NCBI GenBank assembly: GCA_965195225.1
Contig: CBDAFL010000084.1
Coordinates: forward strand, 1 to 25,266
Origin: JAHIKV01 sp965195225
GTDB lineage: Bacteria; Planctomycetota; Planctomycetia; Pirellulales; Thermoguttaceae
DNA length: 25,266 nt
Reading direction: 5' to 3'
In this document: one piece after another, positions 7,879 to 14,823 of the stretch
Position numbering within the stretch: the first letter of the stretch is position 1
How the letters are laid out: each line of letters begins with the position of its first letter
The notes under the pieces: generated by a model
Seen by the model: only the letters and a program-made list of their open reading frames with translations
The model's database searches: none
Told to the model about the DNA's origin: nothing
Program-made: the position numbers and the translations under genes

Positions 7879-9588
7879 TTACTCTTTGGTCCCATGTTTC
7901 TTCAACAGTTCGACAATCCGTGTATGTCCCCTCTTTTTCGCGATGCTAAGCGGCGTATTATTTTTGGTCGTCTTTGCATGGACATTCGCCCCAGCCGCCA
8001 GCAGCAGTTTGACAATCTCGGTATGGCCCTGTAGCGACGCTATAAACAGCGGAGTGGCGCCATGCGTTTTATGGGCGGCATTGATATCGGCATTGTTCGC
8101 CAGAAGCAGCTTCACAATCTCGGTATGGCCCTCCTGCGACGCCATGAACAGCGAAGTGACGCCTATTTTGCGGGCGACATGATTGACATCGGCCTTGTTC
8201 GCCAGAAGCAACTTCACAACCTCGGCATGGCCATTATTCGACGCCTGCATCAGCGGAGTGGCGCCATCTGTTTTGCGGGCGACATTGACATCGGCCTTGT
8301 TTGCCAGAAGCAGCTTCACGACCTCGGCATGGCCCCCCTGCGACGCCATGAACAGCGGAGTGACGCCTATTTTGCGGGCGACATGATTGATATTGGCCTT
8401 GTTTGCCAGAAGCAGCTTCACAACCTCGGTATGGCCATTTAGCGACGCCTGTATCAGCGGAGTAGCGCCTGATTCGCGGGCAGCATCGACCTCGGCCTTA
8501 TTCGCCAGAAGAAGCTCCACAACCTCGGCGTGGCCCTTCTGCGACGCCATGAACAACGGAGTGACGCCTGCTTTGCGGGCGGCATTGACATCGGCATTGT
8601 TCGCCAGAAGAAGCTTCACAATCTCGGTATGGCCATTCTGCGACGCCACGAACAGCGGAGTGGTGCCGTCTGCTTTGCAGGCGGCATTGACATCGGCCTT
8701 GTTCGCCAGAAGAAGCTTCACAATCTCGGTATGGTCATTCTGCGACGCCATGAACAGCGGAGTGCAACCGTTTTTGTCGGCGGCATTGACCTCGGCCTTG
8801 TTCGCCAGAAGCAGCTTTATAACCTCGATATGGCCAATATTCGACGCTTGCATCAGCGGGGTGCGGCCATCTGTATGAGCGGCATTGACATCGGCCTTGT
8901 TCGCCAGAAGCAGCTTCACAACCTCGGTATGGCCATTCTTCGACGCCTGCCACAACGGAGTGCGGCCATCTGTACGAGCGGCATTGACCTCGGCCTTGTT
9001 CGCCAGAAGCAGCTTCACAACCTCGGTATGGCCCTCCTGCGACGCCATAAACAGCGGAGTGCAGTCGTTTGTGTCGGCTATATTGGCATTGGCGGCCTTG
9101 TTCGCCAGAAGCAGCTTCACAACCTCGGTATGGCCATTCTGCGACGCCATAAACAGCGGAGTGACGCCCAAGCGGTTTCTGAGATTGACGTCGGCGCCGG
9201 CCTCGATCAGCCGGCCGATTTCGGCCGGATCGCCCGCTTCCGGTGATTCGGAAATCGTTTTGAGTCTTGCGGTGGCCGCCTTGGCTTGTTCCGACATTGC
9301 AGCGGCGGGACATCCGGCGGATGTCAGGTGCTTGATATGGATCCAACCCATGATTTCCTTGTCATCGCGTTGCACGCTCACCCAATCGCCATTGACCGCC
9401 GTGACGGTCAACACTGCGCCCGCTGGAACGGTGGTCAACGTGCGCGTCCCCGCTTGTACGGCGGCCTTCCGAGTGGTCACAACCCTGTCGCCGACTTTCC
9501 ACTTACCGTCTGTTAAGCACCAAGTCAGCACGATCAAGAAGACCGCGACCACAAAAACCACTGCGGCAACAATGCGATGCATTTTCAT
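7879..9588 (-). CDS. Exported ankyrin-repeat protein 1 with N-terminal SH3-like domain (13 repeats)
   Basis: The 569-residue protein begins MKMHRI and has a hydrophobic segment at about 4-26, a signal anchor or signal peptide. A bacterial SH3-like region follows (about 30-93), with VGDRVVTTRKA, VPAGAVLTVTAV and GWIHIKHL. A linker shared with the other copies (KAATARLKTISES) leads into about 13 ankyrin repeats of 33-34 residues (about 135-569) with core TPLFMASQNGHTEVVKLLLA. It is probably anchored at, or secreted across, the cytoplasmic membrane and binds proteins; no enzyme domain is seen. It is the last and longest of four tandem paralogues and the only one with the SH3-like domain. The start is preceded by GGAGAGTGAC as in the other three. 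It ends in TAA. Confidence 0.9.
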   Translation of the reverse strand: MKMHRIVAAVVFVVAVFLIVLTWCLTDGKWKVGDRVVTTRKAAVQAGTRTLTTVPAGAVLTVTAVNGDWVSVQRDDKEIMGWIHIKHLTSAGCPAAAMSEQAKAATARLKTISESPEAGDPAEIGRLIEAGADVNLRNRLGVTPLFMASQNGHTEVVKLLLANKAANANIADTNDCTPLFMASQEGHTEVVKLLLANKAEVNAARTDGRTPLWQASKNGHTEVVKLLLANKADVNAAHTDGRTPLMQASNIGHIEVIKLLLANKAEVNAADKNGCTPLFMASQNDHTEIVKLLLANKADVNAACKADGTTPLFVASQNGHTEIVKLLLANNADVNAARKAGVTPLFMASQKGHAEVVELLLANKAEVDAARESGATPLIQASLNGHTEVVKLLLANKANINHVARKIGVTPLFMASQGGHAEVVKLLLANKADVNVARKTDGATPLMQASNNGHAEVVKLLLANKADVNHVARKIGVTSLFMASQEGHTEIVKLLLANNADINAAHKTHGATPLFIASLQGHTEIVKLLLAAGANVHAKTTKNNTPLSIAKKRGHTRIVELLKKHGTKE

Positions 9589-9618
9589 GTCACTCTCCGT
9601 CTAAAGATTCGCGGGTGG

Positions 9619-9639
9619 CCCGATAGACAAGCTATCGGG
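9619..9639. repeat. Palindromic repeat between ankyrin genes 1 and 2
   Basis: A 21-bp palindrome with core CGATAGACAAGCTATCG lies downstream of ankyrin gene 2. The flanking sequence up to the stop codon matches the flank of ankyrin gene 1 at about 7834-7881, so the gene ends were duplicated together with the palindrome. Confidence 0.65.
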
Positions 9640-9662
9640 GCCATCCGGCGATCCGGCCTACA

Positions 9663-10796
9663 TTACTCTTTGGCTCCATGCTTCTTCAACAGTTCGACAA
9701 TCTCCGTATGCCCCCCCTCTTTTGCAACGCTGAGCGGCGTATAATCTTTCCCCGCTTTACTTGCTATTGCATTGACATTCGCCCCAGCCGCCAGAAGCAG
9801 CTTGACGATCTCGGCATGGCCATATAGCGACGCCATAAACAACGGAGTGGTGCCATGCGTTTTGCGGGCGGCATCGACATCGGCCTTGTTCGCCAGAAGA
9901 AGCTCCACAACCTCCGTGTGCCCATTCTGCGATGCCTGCCACAGCGGAGTGCGACCATCTGTACGGGCAACATTGACATCGACCTTGTTCGCCAGAAGAA
10001 GCTGCACAACCTCCGTATGGCCATTCTGCGACGCCAGCATCAGCGGAGTACAACCTGTTGTTGTTTGCGTGGCATTGACATCGGCCTTGTTCGTCAGAAG
10101 AAGCTTTACAACCTCTGTATGGCCCTTCTGCGACGCCATCCAGAGCGAAGTGGTGCCTGTTTTGCGAGCGACATTGACATCGGCCTTGTTCGCCAGAAGA
10201 AGCTTCACAACCTCAGCATGGCCCTCCTGCGACGCCATCCAGAGCGGAGTGGTGCCTGTTGTCTTCTTCTTGACATTGACATCGGCCTTGTTCGCCAGAA
10301 GCAACTTCACAACCTCAGCATGGCCATTCTGCGACGCCGCAAACAACGGAGTGGTGCCTGTTGTCTTCTTCTTGACATTGACATCGGCCTTGTTCGCCAG
10401 AAGAAGCTTCACGACCTCGATATGGCCATTCTGCGAGGCTATCATTAGTGAAGTGATACCGTCCGTGGTAGCGGCATTAACATCGGCTTTGTTCGCAAGA
10501 AGAAGCTTCACAACCTCGGTATTGCCCGCCTGTGACGCCTGCATCAGCCAAGTGAAGCCGTCTGCTTTGCGGGCGGCATTGACGTCGGTGCCGGCCTCGA
10601 GCAGTCGCCCGATCTCGGCGAGATCGCCCGCTTTCCGAGATTCGGAAATTGTTTTGAGTCTTGCCGTAGCCGCCTTGGCCTCCTCCGACATTGGGGCGGC
10701 GGCTTCTCGGTCGTTGGCTGCCAAGACCCCAGACAACACGGTCAAGAAGACCGCGGCCCCAAAACTCCCCCCCAAAAATATGCGATGCATTTTCAT
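9663..10796 (-). CDS. Exported ankyrin-repeat protein 2 (9 repeats)
   Basis: The 377-residue protein starts with a clear signal peptide (about 1-26: basic MKMHR, hydrophobic core, likely cleavage after VLA). A conserved helical linker follows, then a half repeat (EIGRLLEAGTDVN), then about nine ankyrin repeats. Repeats 3 and 4 both begin with KKKTTGTTPL, and the DNA at 10245-10301 is repeated exactly at 10347-10403, showing a recent internal duplication. It is probably a periplasmic or secreted binding protein of unknown partner. It is preceded by a 101-bp spacer that encodes an in-frame copy of the ThiE C-terminus (10797-10897). Its leader and that spacer are nearly identical to those of ankyrin gene 3. 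It ends in TAA. Confidence 0.9.
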   Translation of the reverse strand: MKMHRIFLGGSFGAAVFLTVLSGVLAANDREAAAPMSEEAKAATARLKTISESRKAGDLAEIGRLLEAGTDVNAARKADGFTWLMQASQAGNTEVVKLLLANKADVNAATTDGITSLMIASQNGHIEVVKLLLANKADVNVKKKTTGTTPLFAASQNGHAEVVKLLLANKADVNVKKKTTGTTPLWMASQEGHAEVVKLLLANKADVNVARKTGTTSLWMASQKGHTEVVKLLLTNKADVNATQTTTGCTPLMLASQNGHTEVVQLLLANKVDVNVARTDGRTPLWQASQNGHTEVVELLLANKADVDAARKTHGTTPLFMASLYGHAEIVKLLLAAGANVNAIASKAGKDYTPLSVAKEGGHTEIVELLKKHGAKE

Positions 10797-10897
10797 GTCA
10801 CTCTCCTTTTGAAGATTCGTAACCTTTCCGTTGTATATTGATGATCATCGACAGTTCTTTCGCCGCCCGGGCGGGATCGTCGGCCGACGTGACCGCA
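10797..10897 (-). pseudogene. Copy of the thiE 3' tail between ankyrin genes 3 and 2
   Basis: Read on the minus strand this spacer encodes SAVTSADDPARAAKELSMI followed by a diverged tail and TGA. The same residues end the ThiE protein at 12947-13047. The frame is intact and the stop falls one base before the ankyrin ATG, exactly as in the real thiE. It differs from the copy at 12221-12321 by one base in 101. It has no start codon of its own and begins at the stop codon of ankyrin gene 3. Confidence 0.9.
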
Positions 10898-12220
10898 CTA
10901 CTCTTTGGCCCCATGCTTCTTCAACAGTTCGACAACCTCCGTATGCCCCCAATCTTTCGCAACGCTGAGCGGCGTATATTCTTTCCCCGCTTTACTTGCT
11001 TTTGCATTGACATCAGCCTTGTTGGCCAGAAGCAGCTTCACAACCTCGGTATGGCCATTCTGCGACGCCATTACCAGCGGAGTGGCGCCTATTTTTTGAG
11101 CGGCATTGACATCGGCCTTGTTCACCAGAAGCAGCTTCACAACCTCGGTATGACCATTCTGCGACGCTATCAACAGCGGAGTGGCGCCGTCTGTTGTGTC
11201 GGCATTGACATCGGCCTTGTTCGCCAGAAGCAGCTTCACAACCTCGGTATGGCCAATCTGCGATGCCATAAACAACGGAGTGACGCCGTCTGTTTTGCGG
11301 GCGGCATTGACATCGGCCTTGTTTGCCAGAAGCAGCTTCACAACCTCTGTATGGCCCTTCTGCGACGCCGTCCAGAGCGGAGTGGTATCGTCTGTCTTGT
11401 CAGCGGCATTGACATCGGCGTTGTACGCCAGAAGTAGCTTCACAATCTCGGCATGGCCATTCTGTGATGCCTTAAACAGCGAAGTGACGCCGTTTGTTTT
11501 GTCGGCATTGACATCGGCCTTGTTCGCCAAAAGAAGCTTTACAACCTCGCCATGGCCATTCTGCGACGCCATCATCAGCGGAGTACAACCTGTTGTTGTT
11601 TGCTTGGTATTGACATCGGCCTTGTTCGCCAGAAGAAGCTTCACAACCTCGGTATGGCCATTCTGTGATGCCTTAAACAGCGAAGTGACGCCGTTTGTTT
11701 TGTCGGCATTGACATCGGCCTTGTTCGCCAGAAGAAGCTTCACAATCTCGGTATGGCCTTTCTGCGATGCCATCATCAGCGGAGTACGACCATCGGTATG
11801 AGCAGCAATGACATCGGCTTTGTTCGTCAGAAGCAGCTTCACAACCTCGGTATGGCCAATATAAGACACCTGCATCAGCGGAGTGCAACCATTTGCATGA
11901 GCGGCATTGACATTAGCTTTGTTCGCCAAAAGCAGCTGCACAACCTCGGCATGGCCATCATGTGACGCTATAAACAGCGGAGTGACGCCGAAGCGGTTTC
12001 TGACATTGACGTCGGCGCCGGCCTCGAGTAGTCGCCCGATCTCGGCGAGATCGCCCGCTTTCCGAGATTCGGAAATCGTTTTGAGTCTTGCCGTGGCCGC
12101 CTTGGCCTCCTCCGACATTGGGGCGGCTTCCCGGTCGTTGGCTGCCAAGCCCCCAGACAACACGGTCAAGAAGACCGCGGCCCCAAAACTCCCCCCCAAA
12201 AATATGCGATGCATTTTCAT
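10898..12220 (-). CDS. Exported ankyrin-repeat protein 3 (11 repeats)
   Basis: The 440-residue protein has the same signal peptide as protein 2 (MKMHRIFLGG, with likely cleavage after GLA), the shared linker, a half repeat and about 11 ankyrin repeats. Repeats 4 and 6 are nearly the same (TNGVTSLFKASQNGH). The DNA at 11453-11529 is identical over 77 bp to 11654-11730, two repeat units apart. A repeat of the form TTGCTPLM.ASQNGH is shared with protein 2, which suggests exchange between the genes. It should act outside the cytoplasm as a binding scaffold; the partner is unknown. It starts at GGAGAGTGACATG and ends in TAG at the point where the thiE-tail copy begins. Confidence 0.9.
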   Translation of the reverse strand: MKMHRIFLGGSFGAAVFLTVLSGGLAANDREAAPMSEEAKAATARLKTISESRKAGDLAEIGRLLEAGADVNVRNRFGVTPLFIASHDGHAEVVQLLLANKANVNAAHANGCTPLMQVSYIGHTEVVKLLLTNKADVIAAHTDGRTPLMMASQKGHTEIVKLLLANKADVNADKTNGVTSLFKASQNGHTEVVKLLLANKADVNTKQTTTGCTPLMMASQNGHGEVVKLLLANKADVNADKTNGVTSLFKASQNGHAEIVKLLLAYNADVNAADKTDDTTPLWTASQKGHTEVVKLLLANKADVNAARKTDGVTPLFMASQIGHTEVVKLLLANKADVNADTTDGATPLLIASQNGHTEVVKLLLVNKADVNAAQKIGATPLVMASQNGHTEVVKLLLANKADVNAKASKAGKEYTPLSVAKDWGHTEVVELLKKHGAKE

Positions 12221-12321
12221 GTCACTCTCCTTTTGAAGATTCGTAACCTTTCCGTTGTATATTGACGATCATCGACAGTTCTTTCGCCGCCCGGGCGGGA
12301 TCGTCGGCCGACGTGACCGCA
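12221..12321 (-). pseudogene. Copy of the thiE 3' tail between ankyrin genes 4 and 3
   Basis: This 101-bp spacer again encodes SAVTSADDPARAAKELSMIV and a short tail ending in TGA one base before the ankyrin gene 3 ATG. Compared with the genuine thiE end it carries roughly a dozen changes, mostly in the last 15 codons. The junction with ankyrin gene 4 lies in the shared bases at the TAG stop. It shows that a piece of thiE was copied together with the adjacent ankyrin gene. Confidence 0.9.
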
Positions 12322-12945
12322 CTACTCTTTGGTCCCATGTTTCTTCAACAGTTCGACAACCTCCGTATGCCCCCCCTCTATCGCAACGCTGAGCGGCGTA
12401 TAAACTCTCCCCGCTTTACTTGCTATTGCATTGACATTCGCCCCAGCCGCCAGCAGCAGCTTGACGATCTCGCTATGGCCCTTATCCGACGCTACCACTA
12501 ACGGAGTAACGCCATCGGTACGAGCGGCATTGACATCGGCCTTGTTCGCCAAAAGCAGCTTCACAACCTCGGTATGGCCATTCTGCGACGCCATCCAGAG
12601 CGGAGTGGCAACGTTTTTATCGGCGGCATTGACATCGGCCTTGTTCGCCAGAAGCAGCTTCACAACCGCGATATGGCCATTATGCGACGCCATAAACAGC
12701 GGAGTGACACCGAAGCGGTTTCTGAGATTGACGTCGGCGCCGACCTCGATCAATCGGCCAATTTCGGCCAGATCGCCCGCTTCCGAAGATTCGGAAATCG
12801 TTTTGAGTCTTGTGGTGGCCGCCTTGGCCGTCTCCGACATTGGCGCGGCGGCTTCTCGGTCGTTGGCTGCCAAGACCCCAGTCAACACGGTCAAGAAGAC
12901 CGCGACCCCAAAACTCCCCGCGACAACAATGCGATACATTTTCAT
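12322..12945 (-). CDS. Exported ankyrin-repeat protein 4, thiE-proximal (4 repeats)
   Basis: The 207-residue protein has a signal peptide (about 1-26, MKMYRIVVAG start), the shared linker, a half repeat and four ankyrin repeats. It is the shortest of the four paralogues. Its ATG at 12945 follows the ThiE TGA (12949-12947) by one base, and its Shine-Dalgarno GGAGAG lies inside the thiE coding sequence. Translation is therefore probably coupled to thiE. Because it lies next to the complete thiE gene, it holds the position from which the other copies were likely derived. Its function is unknown; any link to thiamine rests only on gene position. It ends in TAG. Confidence 0.9.
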   Translation of the reverse strand: MKMYRIVVAGSFGVAVFLTVLTGVLAANDREAAAPMSETAKAATTRLKTISESSEAGDLAEIGRLIEVGADVNLRNRFGVTPLFMASHNGHIAVVKLLLANKADVNAADKNVATPLWMASQNGHTEVVKLLLANKADVNAARTDGVTPLVVASDKGHSEIVKLLLAAGANVNAIASKAGRVYTPLSVAIEGGHTEVVELLKKHGTKE

Positions 12946-12946
12946 G

Positions 12947-14557
12947 TCACTCTCCGTTCGGAGATTCGCAACCGTTTCGTTGTTTATGGACGATCATCGA
13001 CAATTCTTTCGCCGCCCGTGCGGGATCGTCGGCCGACGTGACCGCACTGCCTACGGCGACCCGCGCGGCGCCGGCCGCCAACACTTCGGCGATATTCGAC
13101 CGGTTTATGCCCCCGATGGCGAAGGCGGGCAGACGTATCTCCGCCGCCACGGCCCGCAGCAACTCGACGCCCGGATAGTTCTTGAACTGTTTCGTGTCCG
13201 AAGGAAACACCGGTCCAATGCCGATGTAGTCGGCCCCGTCGAGCACTGCCTGCCGGGCTTGCTCAATCGAGTGCGTTGACGCGCCGACCAGCGCGTCCGG
13301 GCCGACGATCCGCCGGGCGTCCTTCACCGAGACCTCTTCCTGACCGACGTGGACCCCGTCGGCGCCGGCCAGCACCGCCAGATCGGGCCGATCGTTGACG
13401 ATCGCCAACGTCCCCGAGCCGCGAGTCGCGGCCACCAGCAGCCGAGCACGCGCGAGCAACTCCCGGTCGCCGAGCCGCTTGTCGCGGAGTTGAAGGATGT
13501 CCGCGCCGGCCTCGATCAACGATCTGGCGAGCCGCTCGAACTCCTCGGGCGCTCCACCGCCGTCGAGCAAAACGTAGAGCCGGGCCGAAGCCAGCCGTTC
13601 GATCGAGCGGCCGGTGATGCCCACGGCTCGTTCAAGCGTGTAGGCGCCGTAGCGGAGTTGTTTGGCTGCCGCCGCCAGGCCGGCGTCGAGCAGCTTGCCG
13701 AACTCTTCCAGGCTGCGCAACGCCTCCTGCAAGCGGGCGAAATTGGCCCGCAGAACGTCGCGGGGACTATCGCGGCGGCCTTCCGTCGGAAGATCCAACG
13801 TCGTGCCAACGTCGGCCTGCGTCTCCCGCGCGGCAAATCGGCGGTCCATCGAAACCGCGGCCAAGCAGCCGGCCAGATCGTGGCGCATTTGCTTGCAGAG
13901 TTGGGTCAGATGCCGGTCGTCGAGGATCAGTCTCGCGTAGTCCTCGATCACCCTTAGCCCCTCTCGGGCACGGTTGGCGGCGGCGTCGATGACGCGCAGC
14001 GTGTCGATCATCGACGTGTGGACCTGCTGAGGAAGGGTGCCACTGCTGGCTTGCCCAGCAGTGGCACCCTTAAACTCATCCGAAGCGTCGAGTTCTTGGC
14101 AAGACTCGTCTTCCGCCGGAAAACCGTGCAGATTTCGGATTTCCGCCGCCAGCGAGTCGGGGTCGATCCCCTGCCGACGGAGCCAAGCCGCGACATCGTG
14201 ATCGGCCGCCGTCAGCCCTAAAAGGATATGTTCGGTGGTCAATTCGAGCGGTTGAGGGAGACATGCCAGCCGCTCGGAGGCCAACTGGAACGAACAGACC
14301 AGATCGGAGGAAAACAGCTTTTGGCGAACGTGACCCTCTTCCGAGGGGCTATTATGCGTCAGTGCAGTCCACTGTTTGCGGACAACCGAAATATCCACAC
14401 CCACCCTTGTCAGCATCGCAGCCGCGCGACACTCCGGCTCGGACAACAGCCCCAGCAATAGCGATTCCGCCTCCAATTCGTCGCAGGCCGAACCAAGCGA
14501 CCAACCGGAAGCATTGTCCAACGCGCGCTCGGCGGCTGCGGTAAAAACGAATCGCAT
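12947..14557 (-). CDS. thiE: Clp_N-ThiD2-ThiE fusion, thiamine-phosphate synthase
   Basis: From the ATG at 14557 this is 536 residues in three parts. Residues 1-145 hold two Clp N-terminal (R) repeats, seen as LEAESLLLGLLSEP and LELTTEHILLGLTAADHDV. Residues about 184-312 match the ThiD2-type domain found N-terminal to ThiE in cyanobacteria (RVIDAAANRAREGLRVIEDY, LRSLEEFGKLLD), proposed as an HMP-phosphate kinase. Residues about 325-525 are the TIM-barrel thiamine-phosphate synthase with QLRDK, NDRPD, DGVHVGQ, GASTHS and GIGPVFPSDTK. It joins HMP-PP and thiazole phosphate into thiamine phosphate. The Clp_N part has no AAA+ module, and clpC lies divergently next door. The linker contains a palindromic repeat. 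An earlier in-frame start at 14614 is less likely. The 3' end is coupled to ankyrin gene 4. Confidence 0.92.
   Translation of the reverse strand: MRFVFTAAAERALDNASGWSLGSACDELEAESLLLGLLSEPECRAAAMLTRVGVDISVVRKQWTALTHNSPSEEGHVRQKLFSSDLVCSFQLASERLACLPQPLELTTEHILLGLTAADHDVAAWLRRQGIDPDSLAAEIRNLHGFPAEDESCQELDASDEFKGATAGQASSGTLPQQVHTSMIDTLRVIDAAANRAREGLRVIEDYARLILDDRHLTQLCKQMRHDLAGCLAAVSMDRRFAARETQADVGTTLDLPTEGRRDSPRDVLRANFARLQEALRSLEEFGKLLDAGLAAAAKQLRYGAYTLERAVGITGRSIERLASARLYVLLDGGGAPEEFERLARSLIEAGADILQLRDKRLGDRELLARARLLVAATRGSGTLAIVNDRPDLAVLAGADGVHVGQEEVSVKDARRIVGPDALVGASTHSIEQARQAVLDGADYIGIGPVFPSDTKQFKNYPGVELLRAVAAEIRLPAFAIGGINRSNIAEVLAAGAARVAVGSAVTSADDPARAAKELSMIVHKQRNGCESPNGE
14033..14071. repeat. 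39-bp palindromic element inside the thiE fusion gene
   Basis: Perfect 17-bp arms (14033-14049 and 14055-14071) flank a 5-bp loop. The element is translated as part of the linker between the Clp_N and ThiD2 domains (GATAGQASSGTL). It resembles a REP-like dispersed palindrome that entered a coding linker in frame. Confidence 0.85.
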
Positions 14558-14631
14558 GTTGCCCAGTGTCGCAAATCGGCAACATTCCGGCAACCCTTGC
14601 TCCCCTAGCCCCAATGGAATCTCATGTTGCC

Positions 14632-14660
14632 TTGATTAGACCGATTTTGGAAGTTACAAT
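14632..14660 (+). promoter_or_regulatory. Sigma-70-type promoter for clpC
   Basis: TTGATT at 14632-14637 and TACAAT at 14655-14660 are separated by 17 bp and match 4/6 and 5/6 consensus bases. Transcription would begin near 14667, giving a leader of about 155 nt. No CtsR-type operator was recognised. Confidence 0.55.
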
Positions 14661-14769
14661 TCTCTGGCAGTGTTGTGGGGCGATAGAGACGGAGCGAACC
14701 GATCGGTTCGAGTGTGCGTAGCGCATTATGGGCAGTCGTTTTGTGTCGAAATGCCTCTATGGTTAGTAG

Positions 14770-14793
14770 GCCCGCGGGTTGCAACCCGTGGGC
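14770..14793. repeat. Palindrome in the clpC leader
   Basis: Arms CCCGCGGGTT and AACCCGTGGG are separated by GC, with one mismatch. The element lies about 30 bp upstream of the clpC start codon, inside the predicted leader. It resembles a dispersed planctomycete palindrome and could form a strong RNA hairpin. Confidence 0.6.
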
Positions 14794-14823
14794 TTGGAAT
14801 ATTTTTTCAGGCGGAGAAGATTA

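Larger units (their letters stand above)
14558..14823. other. Divergent regulatory region between the thiE fusion and clpC
   Basis: This 266-bp gap carries the clpC promoter at 14632-14660 and a palindrome at 14770-14793. No clear promoter for the thiE operon was found on the minus strand. No thi-box (TPP riboswitch) was recognised upstream of the thiE fusion. Confidence 0.5.

Noticed and set aside
8062..12236. Long plus-strand open frames across the ankyrin genes, for example 9772-10812 and 8530-9246
   Set aside because: They are antisense images of a regular repeat whose codons lack stops on the other strand. Their translations are low-complexity and periodic, without signal or domain logic.
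7879..12945. CRISPR-like or diversity-generating-retroelement interpretation of the regular repeats
   Set aside because: The period is 99 or 102 bp, the units are coding ankyrin repeats without unique spacers, and no cas gene, reverse transcriptase or template repeat is in the window.
13349..13957. Plus-strand frame of 202 residues inside the thiE fusion
   Set aside because: It is antisense to clearly conserved ThiD2 and ThiE motifs and is explained by high GC content.
14558..14823. TPP riboswitch upstream of the thiE fusion
   Set aside because: The typical thi-box core (CUGAGA with a downstream ACCUGA-type segment) was not seen on the minus strand.
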